From: Archaeoglobales archaeon
GTDB taxonomy: Archaea > Halobacteriota > Archaeoglobi > Archaeoglobales > Archaeoglobaceae
Assembly: GCA_003662995.1 (NCBI GenBank)
Contig: QMZC01000001.1
Span: 1 to 64,000 of the forward strand
Length of the DNA: 64,000 nucleotides
Direction: 5' to 3'
In this document: piece after piece, positions 20,002-30,586 of the stretch
How the letters are laid out: each line of letters opens with the position of its first letter
Position numbering within the stretch: position 1 is the stretch's first letter
Program-made: the position numbers and the translations under genes
The notes under the pieces: model-generated
Told to the model about the DNA's origin: nothing
The model's database searches: none
The model's input: the letters and a program-made list of their open reading frames with translations, nothing else

Positions 20002-20394
20002 ATGAGCAAAGGCGCTGATAGTATTAGCGTTTTTCTCCTAATCGCAATTTGCTTAAGTATTCTTCACTTCAGTATGTGCGAATTGGGAAATAGTATTGTT
20101 TATAAATATCCCGTAAGCTACTTCATAAAGAGAGAAGATGGAAAGATCATTATAAAAAACTACGAAAATATTAAAACGTACGTTGTGGTTGAGACTGCAA
20201 AAAACAAGTATGTTTTTTACAATACGAACGTAATACCAATCAACGAAACAGGCACAATAACTGTAAAAATTGTAGATTGTAGAAATGGACAAACATTACT
20301 CTCTAGAACGTTTTATATTGATTCTCTGGATAACAAGATGGGCAAAAACGGCAGCACCAAATCCGTTGTCAATGTTAACAACGGCAACACCTGA
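20002..20394 (+). CDS. Small secreted protein overlapping larB antisense
   Basis: A signal peptide (ISVFLLIAICLSILHFSM) precedes about 100 residues of beta-rich sequence. A TATA-like ATTATATAT at about 19972-19980 suggests a nearly leaderless start at ATG 20002 rather than 19987. The last 33 codons lie antisense within the 3' end of larB, and the tail is low in complexity ([13 protein letters not shown]). The original stop may have been lost upstream. Function unknown. Confidence 0.5.
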   Translation: MSKGADSISVFLLIAICLSILHFSMCELGNSIVYKYPVSYFIKREDGKIIIKNYENIKTYVVVETAKNKYVFYNTNVIPINETGTITVKIVDCRNGQTLLSRTFYIDSLDNKMGKNGSTKSVVNVNNGNT

Positions 20395-21009
20395 AGAACA
20401 GCTTTGAAGCATCGCAAAAAGTGTAGATATGCCCTTTAAACTCACACCGTATCCAACAGAGGTTGGAACTGCTATAATCGGCAAATCAATTAAACTTGCA
20501 ACGACAGATGGTAATGCTCCCTCCATTCCAGCTATAGCTATTACAACATCAACATCTTCATCCTTAATCTTCTTTATTGGTTCAATTAGCCTATGTAAAC
20601 CAGCGATACCAACATCGTAAAATTTTAAAACTTCCAAGCCTAAAAATTCTGCTGTTGTCGCCACCTCTTCACCAACAGGAATGTCTGATGTGCCTGCCGT
20701 TAATATTGCAACTTTCCCCATTCTCTCTTTCTTTAATTCCCCGATTATTGCTATCCTGCCTTTTTCGTTAATGTAAACTTTGTCAAAGGACTTCTTCAAT
20801 TCATCCACTTGCTTTTGATTAAGTCTTGTAACCAAAACCGCATTGACGTGTTTCAAATACCCTCTAACGATTTCAACTACTTCTTTAGCATTCTTACCTT
20901 CTGCAAACACAACTTCAGGCTTCCCGACCCTTCTATCCCTATAACAGTCTATCTTAGCGAAACTTTCAATTTCTTCAATGTAATTGTAATTAAACTCGTC
21001 AAATTTCAT
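20296..21009 (-). CDS. larB: LarB-like nickel-pincer cofactor biosynthesis protein
   Basis: LarB carboxylates and hydrolyses nicotinic acid adenine dinucleotide in the first step of nickel-pincer nucleotide synthesis. The C-terminal half has the AIR-carboxylase-like fold: [18 protein letters not shown], then [11 protein letters not shown], then [16 protein letters not shown], then VPTSVGYG. The glycine-rich end NIDNGFGAA is also conserved. The length of 237 residues is usual. The start overlaps the carB 3' end by 11 bases. larC and larE are not in the window, so the assignment as a cofactor enzyme rests on homology only. Confidence 0.85.
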   Translation of the reverse strand: MKFDEFNYNYIEEIESFAKIDCYRDRRVGKPEVVFAEGKNAKEVVEIVRGYLKHVNAVLVTRLNQKQVDELKKSFDKVYINEKGRIAIIGELKKERMGKVAILTAGTSDIPVGEEVATTAEFLGLEVLKFYDVGIAGLHRLIEPIKKIKDEDVDVVIAIAGMEGALPSVVASLIDLPIIAVPTSVGYGVSLKGISTLFAMLQSCSSGVAVVNIDNGFGAAVFAHLVIQRINIKRSRE

Positions 21010-24000
21010 GGTACTCCTGAATTGATTTTATAGTCATTGCATGCTTCACTGCCTCTATTCCTTTCACAACAGCCATCGCACCACTAACAGTTGTTATGTA
21101 CGGAATTCCATAATCTACTGCTGCCCTCCTTATGTAATAACCTTCAGTCTTCCCTCTTTTACCACTTGGCGTGTTGATTATCAAATCAACTTGCTTGTTT
21201 ATTATCAAATCTAATATGTTCGGTCTTCCTTGACTTACTTTCAACACAATTTTGGCATCAATGCTGTTCTCCTTTAAAAATTCAGCGGTTCCGTTAGTTG
21301 CAGTAATCGTAAATCCCATGTCTTTAAGTTTTTTAGCAACAGGTAATATTTTTTGTTTATCCTCTTTCCTCACACTAACAAAAACAGTCCCCTCTGTTGG
21401 CAACTTCATCCCAGCAGCAAGCTGGGCTTTGTAATATGCTATTCCAAAGTTGTAATCAATCCCCATAACCTCTCCAGTTGACTTCATTTCTGGGCCTAAA
21501 ACTGGATCGACGCCCGGTAATTTAATGAATGGGAAAACGACTTCCTTGACTGCTACGTGCTTTAGATTTAGTCTCTCTTTAATCCCCAACTCCTTAAGCT
21601 TTTTGCCCATCATGAGCTTTGCAGCTATCTTTGCCAATGGAATGCCCGTAGCTTTACTAACGAACGGAACTGTTCTGCTTGCCCTTGGATTTGCCTCCAG
21701 TATGTACACCTTGTTGCCCTTAACCGCATACTGTATGTTTATCAACCCAACAACTTTTAAGGCTAAAGCGAGCTTCTTCGTGTAATTTACAATCGTGTCT
21801 ATCGTCTCCTTTGGTACGGAAATTGGTGGTAAGACGCATGCAGAATCTCCGCTATGTATGCCAGCCTCCTCAATGTGCTCCATTATACCGCCTATAACAA
21901 CCTCCTCACCATCGCAAAGGGCATCAACCTCAATTTCTACAGCATCCTCCAAAAACTTGTCAATTAAGATTGGCTTTTCTGGGCTTACCTCCAAAGCCTC
22001 CATTATGTAGTTCTCAAGTGTTTCCTCATCATAAACGATCTCCATCGCCCTACCGCCAAGAACGTAGGAAGGGCGAACTAAGACAGGATATCCTATTTTT
22101 TTAGCAATCTCCTTTGCCTCTTCAATACTGTGGGCAATACCGTTTTCGGGCTGTGGAATTCCCAGTTTCTCTATTAATTCAGCAAACCTCTCCCTGTCTT
22201 CAGCCAAATCAATCGAATCTGTTGACGTGCCCAGGATCGTGGCTCCACTCTCTTCCAATTCTTTTGCGATGTTTAATGGTGTTTGACCGCCGAACTGCAC
22301 GATTACTCCTTCAGGCTTCTCGTTTTCGTATATGTTCATCACATCCTCATGGGTTATGGGTTCAAAGTATAGCCTGCCAGATGTATCGTAATCAGTTGAA
22401 ACTGTCTCAGGATTACAGTTTACCATTATCGTCTCGTATCCCTCATCCTTTAAACTTAAGACAGCATGAACACAGCAGTAATCAAACTCTATACCCTGTC
22501 CAATCCTGTTTGGTCCGCTACCAAGGATCATAACTTTCTTCTTGTCAGTCGGAATTGCATCGTTGTCCATCTCGTAGGTTGAGTAATAATAGGGGGTTTT
22601 TGCCTCGAACTCAGCAGCACACGTGTCAACCATCTTGAACACCGTTGTTATCCCCAAGCTCTTTCTCTTCCTTCTAACATCCCTCTCGCTGACATTGAAG
22701 ATGTGTGCAATTTGTTTGTCTGAAAAACCATACTTTTTAGCTTCCAGAATAACATCTTTAGGCAATTCATCAAACTTATGCGTCTTAGCCAAACCTCTCA
22801 ACTTTTCTTCAACCTCAACGATGTTCTTAATTTTCTCAATAAACCAAGGATCAATCTTCGTTAGATTGTATATCTCGTCAACATCAAATCCAGCTTTTAA
22901 GGCGTACTTTATGTAAAACACCCTATCAGCATTTGGATTTACCAATTTTTGAATAATCTCTTCCCTTGTTGGATTTACATCTTTACCATCCGCCCCCAAA
23001 CCATGCCTGCCAATTTCCAAACTTCTCAACGCTTTTTGTAAAGCCTCCTCAAAAGTCCTGCCTATAGCCATAACCTCGCCAACACTCTTCATTTGACTGC
23101 CTAAGATTTGATTGGCAGTCGAGAATTTGTCGAAAGCAAACCTCGGAATCTTAACCACTACATAATCAATTGTCGGTTCAAAGCTTGCTGGCGTCTCTTT
23201 TGTGATGTCATTCGGTATCTCATCGAGCGTATAACCTACAGCCAACTTAGCAGCAATCTTGGCGATTGGGAAGCCCGTGGCTTTCGATGCTAATGCAGAC
23301 GACCTACTAACCCTTGGATTCATCTCTATAGCCACAAATCTGTCGCTTGTTGGATGAACTGCAAATTGAATGTTACTGCCACCAGTCTCAACCCCTATTT
23401 CCCTTATTATGGCTATTGCAGCATCCCTAAGTCTTTGATATTCAACGTCTGTCAACGTTTGGGCTGGAGCTACAGTTATGCTGTCTCCTGTATGCACACC
23501 CATGGGGTCGAAGTTTTCAATTGAACAGATTATGACAACGTTGTCAGCCAAGTCCCTCATAACCTCCAATTCAAACTCCTTCCAGCCTATAACTCCTTCT
23601 TCAATCAAAACTTGGTTGATTAACGACATTTCCAAGCCTTTTTCTACCACTTCTCTCAACTCTTCCCTGTTGTAAGCTATACCCCCACCTGTTCCGCCCA
23701 AGGTAAAAGCCGGTCTAACAACGACAGGATAACCTATTTCATCGGCAATGCTCAAAGCCTCATCAACGTCGTTGGCTATCTCGCTCTTAGGCACATCCAA
23801 ACCAATCCTATTCATCGATTCTTTGAACAACTCCCTATCTTCAGCCTTTTTTATCGCATCCAATTTGGCTCCTATCAACTCAACACCATACTCATCCAAA
23901 ACACCCATCCCTCCAAGCTCCACTGCCAAATTCAAGGCAGTCTGTCCACCCAAGGTTGGAAGTAATGCGTCAGGAGTTTCCCTTTCAATGATTTTCGCCA

Positions 24001-24220
24001 CGATTGATGCGTGTAACGGCTCGATGTACGTTTTGTCTGCCATCTCTGGGTCTGTCATGATTGTAGCAGGATTTGAATTGACCAACACAACCTCATAACC
24101 CTCTTCCCTCAAAGCTTTACATGCCTGACTGCCAGAATAATCGAATTCAGCAGCCTGACCAATTACAATAGGTCCAGAACCAATAACCATGATCTTCTTT
24201 ATGTCCTCCCTCCTAGGCAT
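20999..24220 (-). CDS. carB: Carbamoyl-phosphate synthase large subunit
   Basis: CarB makes carbamoyl phosphate from bicarbonate, ammonia and two ATP, for arginine and pyrimidine synthesis. Two ATP-grasp halves are present: the first starts [20 protein letters not shown], the second [20 protein letters not shown] near residue 555. A C-terminal MGS-like allosteric domain ([29 protein letters not shown]) completes it. At 1,073 residues it is full length with no frameshift. larB overlaps its end. The small subunit carA is not adjacent in the window, because the fabH-like gene upstream is divergent. Confidence 0.97.
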   Translation of the reverse strand: MPRREDIKKIMVIGSGPIVIGQAAEFDYSGSQACKALREEGYEVVLVNSNPATIMTDPEMADKTYIEPLHASIVAKIIERETPDALLPTLGGQTALNLAVELGGMGVLDEYGVELIGAKLDAIKKAEDRELFKESMNRIGLDVPKSEIANDVDEALSIADEIGYPVVVRPAFTLGGTGGGIAYNREELREVVEKGLEMSLINQVLIEEGVIGWKEFELEVMRDLADNVVIICSIENFDPMGVHTGDSITVAPAQTLTDVEYQRLRDAAIAIIREIGVETGGSNIQFAVHPTSDRFVAIEMNPRVSRSSALASKATGFPIAKIAAKLAVGYTLDEIPNDITKETPASFEPTIDYVVVKIPRFAFDKFSTANQILGSQMKSVGEVMAIGRTFEEALQKALRSLEIGRHGLGADGKDVNPTREEIIQKLVNPNADRVFYIKYALKAGFDVDEIYNLTKIDPWFIEKIKNIVEVEEKLRGLAKTHKFDELPKDVILEAKKYGFSDKQIAHIFNVSERDVRRKRKSLGITTVFKMVDTCAAEFEAKTPYYYSTYEMDNDAIPTDKKKVMILGSGPNRIGQGIEFDYCCVHAVLSLKDEGYETIMVNCNPETVSTDYDTSGRLYFEPITHEDVMNIYENEKPEGVIVQFGGQTPLNIAKELEESGATILGTSTDSIDLAEDRERFAELIEKLGIPQPENGIAHSIEEAKEIAKKIGYPVLVRPSYVLGGRAMEIVYDEETLENYIMEALEVSPEKPILIDKFLEDAVEIEVDALCDGEEVVIGGIMEHIEEAGIHSGDSACVLPPISVPKETIDTIVNYTKKLALALKVVGLINIQYAVKGNKVYILEANPRASRTVPFVSKATGIPLAKIAAKLMMGKKLKELGIKERLNLKHVAVKEVVFPFIKLPGVDPVLGPEMKSTGEVMGIDYNFGIAYYKAQLAAGMKLPTEGTVFVSVRKEDKQKILPVAKKLKDMGFTITATNGTAEFLKENSIDAKIVLKVSQGRPNILDLIINKQVDLIINTPSGKRGKTEGYYIRRAAVDYGIPYITTVSGAMAVVKGIEAVKHAMTIKSIQEYHEI

Positions 24221-24344
24221 CGAAGGATGTTAATGCAAAGCATATAATCTTTTTTGAGTTATTATTCTTTTACCTACATCGTCTAATGTCGATTAGTAAT
24301 TCGTCGAACAGTTAATATTAAATAATTTGAATTTTACAAACGAC

Positions 24345-25307
24345 ATGGTTTCGATAATTTCAACTGGAGCATACCTCCCAGATAAAGTTGTTCCAAATTC
24401 ATACTTCGAAGAAAGGATTGACACAACTGATAAGTGGATACGAGAGAAAATCGGGATTAAAAATAGGAGGTTTCTGAGGAGCGATCAAGCGACCTCTGAT
24501 CTCGCTACTTTTGCTGCTTTAGACTGCCTAACTAAAGCTAAAATTAATCCTAAAGAAGTAGAAATGATAATTTTGGCAACAACAACACCAGATTTGATTG
24601 CTCCCTCAACTGCATGTATAACACAGATGAAAATGGGGGCCAAGAATGCTGGAGTATTTGATGTAATGAATTTCTGTTCAAGTTTTAATTATGCTTTAGC
24701 TGTTACTTCTCGTTTTGTGGGCAACGAGGTGCAAAATGCTTTGGTTATAGGGGCTGAAGCGTATTCGAGGTTTTTGGATTTTTCTGATCGTAAAACTTGC
24801 GTTATATTTGGTGATGGAGCGGGAGCGATATTTCTCAAAGAAGGAGATTCTGCTTTCTTCAATTACCTCAAAAGTGATGGAAACGGTTGGAACATGATTC
24901 AAATTCCAAGTGGTGGGGCAAGATATCCTGCAAGTTACGAAACTGTTAGCATGGGCATGCATACTTTCAAAATGGGCGGGAAGGGTGTATGGAACTTTGC
25001 AACACAAAGAATTCCAAAAGAGGTTCTTAAGGCTTTTAAAAAAGCTAAATTTAGTGTAGAAGATCGTGATTTTTTTATTTTTCACCAAGCAAACTTAAGA
25101 ATCATTAGAGAGATTATGACATCTCTTGGAATCCCCGAATATAAAACGCACACAACCATTGAAGAGTATGGTAACACAGCATGTGCTTCTATTCCTATAA
25201 CCCTAAACGATGCAGTAGAAAAGGGGAAAGTGAGGAGAGGAGATGTAATCGCATTAATTGGATTTGGTGGTGGATTGGCATGGGGGATAAACATTTTTGA
25301 GTATTGA
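24345..25307 (+). CDS. FabH-like 3-oxoacyl-ACP synthase III family enzyme
   Basis: A thiolase-fold condensing enzyme of 320 residues. The catalytic triad is in place: Cys111 in VMNFCSSFNYAL, His247 in FIFHQANLR and Asn277 in EEYGNTACAS. The C-terminal GFGGGLAWG is the family glycine loop. It is closer to bacterial FabH than to archaeal HMG-CoA synthase. Archaea generally lack a full FAS II pathway, so the acyl substrate is unknown; a secondary metabolite, a special lipid or an acyl-CoA role are all possible. ATG 24345 begins the conserved strand, while 24327 is an upstream alternative. A broken prenyltransferase-repeat gene follows. Confidence 0.8.
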   Translation: MVSIISTGAYLPDKVVPNSYFEERIDTTDKWIREKIGIKNRRFLRSDQATSDLATFAALDCLTKAKINPKEVEMIILATTTPDLIAPSTACITQMKMGAKNAGVFDVMNFCSSFNYALAVTSRFVGNEVQNALVIGAEAYSRFLDFSDRKTCVIFGDGAGAIFLKEGDSAFFNYLKSDGNGWNMIQIPSGGARYPASYETVSMGMHTFKMGGKGVWNFATQRIPKEVLKAFKKAKFSVEDRDFFIFHQANLRIIREIMTSLGIPEYKTHTTIEEYGNTACASIPITLNDAVEKGKVRRGDVIALIGFGGGLAWGINIFEY

Positions 25308-25367
25308 ATGTTACTAATTTATCAGAATTTCAAAAATATAAATAAACAAAAAAGAAATAAATAACAA

Positions 25368-26276
25368 ATGTACAACGAAACAAAAAGGTAGTGTCTGCCT
25401 TAAATGCCGTTAGGCTGATGACGCCTGTTTTGGAGGTGGGCGAATTGCAGAGCTTATACAGACTTAACGCTGAAAGACTAAAAAACTTTGTAATTTCAAA
25501 AAAAAGTTGATGATGGTTTTGCATTCTGCAATGTTTTACCCCTTACCTTACAAGAAACGTACTACGGCATTTACATTTTGAAATCTATTGGAATGAGAAT
25601 TTCCAACAAAGAAAAAATTGTAGAATTTTTGATTGATAGCTTAAAGAGAGAAATATATTCAATCTATTACGTCTTCAACTCTCTTTATTTGCTTGAAGAA
25701 GACTTGCCAGACTTAAGTGATTTTCTACTTCAAAGGTTAGACAATGCTGTAAACAGAATTAACAAAGAGGTGAGTTTAGAGAGGGGTACTACTGCTACTT
25801 GTTCATTCGAGATGCCAAACGTTTTAAAGGAGGTATATCTAATCACAAACTCACTAAAACTGCTTGGTAAAGATGTAAACAGAGCTAAGAGTTTTATCAA
25901 AAAATTTAGGAGAAATGAAGGGTTTGGCACAAATTCTTCAAATATCAAAAAAACTTACTACTGCGTTTCAGTATTAGGTGAAGTTGATAAAGACGTTATT
26001 TCCTTCATCAAGCAACATGAATACAAGACGGTGGATTTACAAAAACGCCAAATGGCTATCCACCATACCTTGAAGAAACGTTTTACGCTCTTCAATGCTT
26101 TAAAATTTTAAATTACAACTATTTCAGCTAATAAAACACTAAATTATATCTTATCACTACAAAATAGAGACGGTGGATTTAGAAGGCATGGCGGTATTTC
26201 CACACTTGAAGACACATACTATGCCATCGCAAGTCTCAACGTAATTGCTAAATCGGTTTGTAACGGTAGTGATTAA
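25368..26276 (+). pseudogene. Prenyltransferase/terpene-cyclase-repeat protein, frameshifted
   Basis: Joined frames give an alpha/alpha-toroid protein of about 300 residues. Repeat motifs appear several times: DDGFAFCNV with LQETYYGIYILKSIG, GFGTNSSNIKKTYYCVSVLG, DGGFTKTPNGYPPYLEETFYAL, and QNRDGGFRRHGGISTLEDTYYAI. Such Q-x-x-D-G-G-F repeats occur in protein prenyltransferase beta subunits and terpene cyclases. Breaks lie near 25385 (A5 run), at about 25497-25505 (A8 run), near 26015 and near 26110. The start ATG 25368 is inferred by joining frames. The activity is unknown; it sits downstream of the FabH-like gene. Confidence 0.75.
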
Positions 26277-26614
26277 GCTTCCAAAAATCTTATTTGATAC
26301 ATTGTGCATTCATCACTTAAAACGTGCATCAAATCCTTAATTAAACCCACAAAATTTGCATTCACCCATTCAGAGAGCATTTTCTTGCATTCTTTGTCAG
26401 TAGAACATAAAGCTCCATTTTTGTTTATCCATTCAACAACGGGAGATGGAATGACAGAAACGTAAGCGTACTTATCAACTATTTTGCAATTGTACTTACT
26501 TTCAAACTCGTCTTTTGCATCAAGAATTGCTTTAGAGAAGGGAAAATAAATCTCACCAAAATCTATCAGTACTCTTTGCTTTTTAGGTCTAACAGCCAGC
26601 AAACCCTTTCCCAA
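26273..26614 (-). CDS. Hypothetical protein; true start probably behind an A8 run
   Basis: The open frame starts at a TTG (26614) and gives 113 residues with no recognisable domain. Directly upstream on the minus strand is an ATG at 26648 reading MQV, then an A8 run. If the run had seven A residues, the ATG would read through as MQVKKEIVSAFLGKGLLAV in frame with the rest. The gene may therefore be frameshifted by one base, or the sequence may be wrong there. Two Cys pairs (ALCSTDKECKK) are visible. The stop overlaps the end of the prenyltransferase-repeat pseudogene. Confidence 0.5.
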   Translation of the reverse strand: MGKGLLAVRPKKQRVLIDFGEIYFPFSKAILDAKDEFESKYNCKIVDKYAYVSVIPSPVVEWINKNGALCSTDKECKKMLSEWVNANFVGLIKDLMHVLSDECTMYQIRFLEA

Positions 26615-26704
26615 GAAAGCTGAAACTATCTCTTTTTTTTACCTGCATCTCCAAATATTATTGTGGATAATTAGATATATTCATTTCGTCGAAGAATTTG
26701 AATG

Positions 26705-27316
<612 letters not shown>

Positions 27317-27367
27317 TTAAAATAACTAACGAAAATCATTTCTCTAATTGTATCCTATCTGTTACAA

Positions 27368-28435
27368 ATGAAATCTGCTAATCAGTTTAAGCTCAAAGTT
27401 GATTTGCTAACTAAAGGTATAAGGGGGAATCTAAAGCCGTTGAGGAAAGGTGGAGGAGGTCCAGTAGGTGGCGTGAGTTTTAAAGTAGAAGATTGTGTTG
27501 TTAACGCTCCATACACACAAAACTTTGCTAAACTATCCCCCTACGAGATTGTTGAAGTTAAAGGTAAGTATAAACTTTTAAAGGATGGTGAAAACGTAGC
27601 TGACGTTTTTGTGCCTAAGGAGCCTGAATATTACAAATTTTGCGTTGATGGCATTGAAATGAAGAGAATTGTGGCATTGGATGGTGTAGATACACTCGTC
27701 ACGTCTGTATTAAGACATTGCAGTCACAAAAGAAAGTGTGCCTTTTGCAGTTTGGAGTATGGTGAGGACTTTGTGAAAGAAAAGAAGCCCGAACAAATAG
27801 CCAAAGTTGTTGAAAAGGCGGTTGAAGAAGACAAAAATAGGCATTTGGTAATAACGACTGGCACACCACCAACACCTGATAAGGGAGCCTTGTTGGTTGC
27901 GAATGTTGTTAAAGCTGTGAAGGAACAAACAAACATTCCAATACAAGTTCAAGTTGAACCGCCAAAAAAGTTAGGGTTTATCGATTCTCTTTACGATGCT
28001 GGAGCAGATGCTATCAGCTTGAACGTGGAAACTTTCGACTTGGGAATAAGGAGTAAAGTCGTTCCAGAAAAACCATCCATTGAAGAATACTTGAAATGTT
28101 TGAAGTACTCATTAAATCTATTTGAGGAGTCGAACGTTAGTTCATGGCTCCTCGTTGGATTGGGTGAGACGTTTGAGAGTTTAATTGATGGATGCACAAT
28201 GCTGTGTGAGATTGGAGCAATACCATTCGTTGTACCATACCGTCCTTCTCCAAGTGTTAATCGAAAGATGTGCGATTATGAATATTTGATGAACGTTTAC
28301 ATTAAAATTGCTGAGATGATGAAAAGTTATGGAATTAAGCCAAAAAGTAAGGCTGGATGTACAAGATGCCAAGCATGCTCCGCCATAGATGTAGCTTTAG
28401 AGTGCATCGACAATTTTCAAACAGAAGATTTATAA
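27368..28435 (+). CDS. Radical SAM protein with CX5CX2C cluster
   Basis: A radical SAM-like protein of 355 residues. The cluster cysteines are C118, C124 and C127 in RHCSHKRKCAFCSLE, a CX5CX2C spacing instead of the usual CX3CX2C. A TIM-barrel pattern follows (LVITTGTPPTPDKG, IPIQVQVEPPKK, ISLNVETFD). A second Cys cluster near the end (GCTRCQACSAIDVALEC) could hold an auxiliary Fe-S centre. It resembles the MSMEG_0568-type radical SAM group, but the reaction is unknown. It starts 22 bases before the HMG-CoA reductase gene's own start region on the same strand, suggesting co-transcription. Confidence 0.75.
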   Translation: MKSANQFKLKVDLLTKGIRGNLKPLRKGGGGPVGGVSFKVEDCVVNAPYTQNFAKLSPYEIVEVKGKYKLLKDGENVADVFVPKEPEYYKFCVDGIEMKRIVALDGVDTLVTSVLRHCSHKRKCAFCSLEYGEDFVKEKKPEQIAKVVEKAVEEDKNRHLVITTGTPPTPDKGALLVANVVKAVKEQTNIPIQVQVEPPKKLGFIDSLYDAGADAISLNVETFDLGIRSKVVPEKPSIEEYLKCLKYSLNLFEESNVSSWLLVGLGETFESLIDGCTMLCEIGAIPFVVPYRPSPSVNRKMCDYEYLMNVYIKIAEMMKSYGIKPKSKAGCTRCQACSAIDVALECIDNFQTEDL

Positions 28436-28457
28436 ATTTATTATTCAAATTTTAGGC

Positions 28458-29717
28458 ATGAAATCTTCGAGAATTAAGGGTTTCTACAAGTTGAGTGTTG
28501 AGGAAAGGCTAAACAAGGTAGCAGAGTTTTCTGGATTGAGTGAGGAGGAGAAGAATCTGATTTACAATACATCATCCCTTTCAATTGATGTTGCTGACAG
28601 AATGATTGAAAACGTCATAGGCACGTTTGAACTGCCTTTTGGAATTGCAACGAACTTCCTGATTGACGGAAGAGACTACTTAATCCCAATGGTTATTGAA
28701 GAACCAAGTGTTGTAGCAGCAGCGAGCAATTCAGCGAGGATGGCAAGGGTAAAGGGGGGGTTTACAACATCTTACAGCGGTTCAACCATGATTGGGCAGA
28801 TTCAGGTCACAAAACTCCAAAATCCGTATGCTGCCAAATTTGAAATTTACAGTCACAAAGATGAGATAATTGAGAAGGCAAATGAGCAAGACCCCGTCCT
28901 TATCGAACTGGGAGGTGGATGTAAGGATGTTAAAGCTAGGGTTATTGAGACAACAAGAGGGCAAATGTTAATTGTACATTTAATTGTGGATGTTAAAGAT
29001 GCGATGGGTGCAAATGCTGTGAATACGATGTGTGAGGCTGTAGCTCCACTAATTGAAAGAATAACCAAAGGTAGGGTTTATTTAAGAATTATATCAAATC
29101 TCGCCACCTACAGGCTTGCAAGGGCAAAAGCCGTTTTTGATAAAGAAGCTATAGGTGGTGAAGAAGTTGTAGATGGAATATTGGAAGCATACGCCTTTGC
29201 CAAGGCAGATCCATTCAGGTGTGCAACACACAACAAAGGAATAATGAATGGAATCGATGCAGTTGTTATAGCCACTGGTAATGACTTTAGAGCTATAGAA
29301 GCTGGTGCTCATGCTTATGCAGCAATAAATGGTTATAAACCTTTGACTACATACGAGAAAAATGAAGATGGCGATTTAGTCGGAACAATTGAATTACCCA
29401 TGGCTGTTGGTATTGTTGGCGGTGCTACGACTGTAAATCCACTCTCTAAGATAGCTTTGAAGATTTTGGGGATAAAGACTGCTGAGGAGCTTGCAAGGAT
29501 AATTGCCGCTGTTGGTTTAGCTCAAAATTTCGCTGCTTTGAGGGCTTTGGCAACTGAAGGCATACAAAGGGGACATATGGAGTTGCATGCAAGAAACATT
29601 GCAATGATGGTTGGTGCTGTTGGAGATGAAATCGACAAGGTTGTTGAGGTGTTGGTTAGGGAAAAGAAAGTTAGAATGGATAGAGCCAAAGAAGTACTGG
29701 AAGAGATAAGAAGTTAA
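28458..29717 (+). CDS. HMG-CoA reductase, class II
   Basis: HMG-CoA reductase makes mevalonate for isoprenoid ether lipids. The protein has the short soluble class II form (419 residues, no membrane part). Catalytic segments are ENVIGTFELPFGIATNF (Glu), DAMGANAVNTMCE, ATGNDFRAIEAGAHAYA (Asp) and a C-terminal HMELHARNIAMM (His). Class II enzymes are mainly bacterial and often NADH-linked; Archaeoglobus is a known archaeal exception, probably through lateral transfer. It follows the radical SAM gene by 22 bases. Confidence 0.93.
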   Translation: MKSSRIKGFYKLSVEERLNKVAEFSGLSEEEKNLIYNTSSLSIDVADRMIENVIGTFELPFGIATNFLIDGRDYLIPMVIEEPSVVAAASNSARMARVKGGFTTSYSGSTMIGQIQVTKLQNPYAAKFEIYSHKDEIIEKANEQDPVLIELGGGCKDVKARVIETTRGQMLIVHLIVDVKDAMGANAVNTMCEAVAPLIERITKGRVYLRIISNLATYRLARAKAVFDKEAIGGEEVVDGILEAYAFAKADPFRCATHNKGIMNGIDAVVIATGNDFRAIEAGAHAYAAINGYKPLTTYEKNEDGDLVGTIELPMAVGIVGGATTVNPLSKIALKILGIKTAEELARIIAAVGLAQNFAALRALATEGIQRGHMELHARNIAMMVGAVGDEIDKVVEVLVREKKVRMDRAKEVLEEIRS

Positions 29718-29763
29718 TCTTATTTTTTATATCTACAACTAAAAAAATCAAAAATTAAAAATC

Positions 29764-30567
29764 TTAAATTTCAACCTTGAACTTGGCTCCTTTACTTATT
29801 ATCAGCCCATACGGGTCTATATCCTCCCTCAAAAGCTTAAGCTCCTCTTGAGTTGGAGGTTCCAATTCCACAACATCATCAGCCACCAACGGCTCAAAAC
29901 CCATGTCGTCGATGACTTCTTCGATGGTTAAACCCTTAAGCACACCAATTAACCTCAACTCCTTCGTTTCTTCGTCAAAATCAAACATGGCTTTTGATGT
30001 AATCAACCTATATGGTCCTGAATTCCTTGCCAATCCAACTTCCTCCCTTGTCTTTCCATCCATTTTATGGCCGGGAGATGTTATGAAGTCGCACCTCTCA
30101 ACAAATCTTCGCTTTTCGTGCGCCATGACAAATATGGTCTTCCAGCAAAAACTTGCAACCTCGTTTCCACCACCACTTCCTGGAAATCTCACCTTAGGTT
30201 TGTTGTAGTCATCACCAATCATCGTTGAATTGATGTTTCCGTATCTATCAATCTGTGCTGCTCCCAAAACACCATAATCAATGTAGCCGGCAGCAGCATA
30301 ACTGAAAGCCAGATTCATACTGCACCACTGAATAGCCCTATAAGTGTTTGTTGGACCTCCCATCGTACCTCTCAAAAATGGAGTCCTGCTTTGATGCCCT
30401 ACAGAGCCGAATTCAAAAACCTGAACGATGTTTGGAGTATAGAGCTTCTCAGCCAAAATTGCAACTACCTGTGGTATGCCCCATCCGACAAATATTGTCT
30501 TGTAGTCCTCAAGCAGTCTTGCTGCATTACAAATCATGAACTCCGTATCGGTAAATTCAACCCCCAT
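29764..30567 (-). CDS. CoA-transferase beta subunit (glutaconate type)
   Basis: The second subunit of a family I CoA-transferase. VFEFGSVGHQSRTP near residue 50 and GAAQIDRYGNINSTMIG near residue 100 are family motifs. The CoA-attacking glutamate of family I beta subunits is not obvious here, so related thioesterase or hydrolase members are an alternative. The AAGGTGAT site points to ATG 30567 (MGVEFTDTEFMI). The gene follows the alpha subunit by 20 bases and the two form one unit. Confidence 0.85.
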   Translation of the reverse strand: MGVEFTDTEFMICNAARLLEDYKTIFVGWGIPQVVAILAEKLYTPNIVQVFEFGSVGHQSRTPFLRGTMGGPTNTYRAIQWCSMNLAFSYAAAGYIDYGVLGAAQIDRYGNINSTMIGDDYNKPKVRFPGSGGGNEVASFCWKTIFVMAHEKRRFVERCDFITSPGHKMDGKTREEVGLARNSGPYRLITSKAMFDFDEETKELRLIGVLKGLTIEEVIDDMGFEPLVADDVVELEPPTQEELKLLREDIDPYGLIISKGAKFKVEI

Positions 30568-30586
30568 TTTAATCACCTTTCTAACA

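Noticed and set aside
21252-24098. Plus-strand open frames inside carB
   Set aside because: They are antisense shadows of a full-length, strongly conserved carB frame.
25497-25505. Programmed frameshifting at the A8 run
   Set aside because: The same gene has three other breaks without slippery sites, so recoding alone could not restore it.
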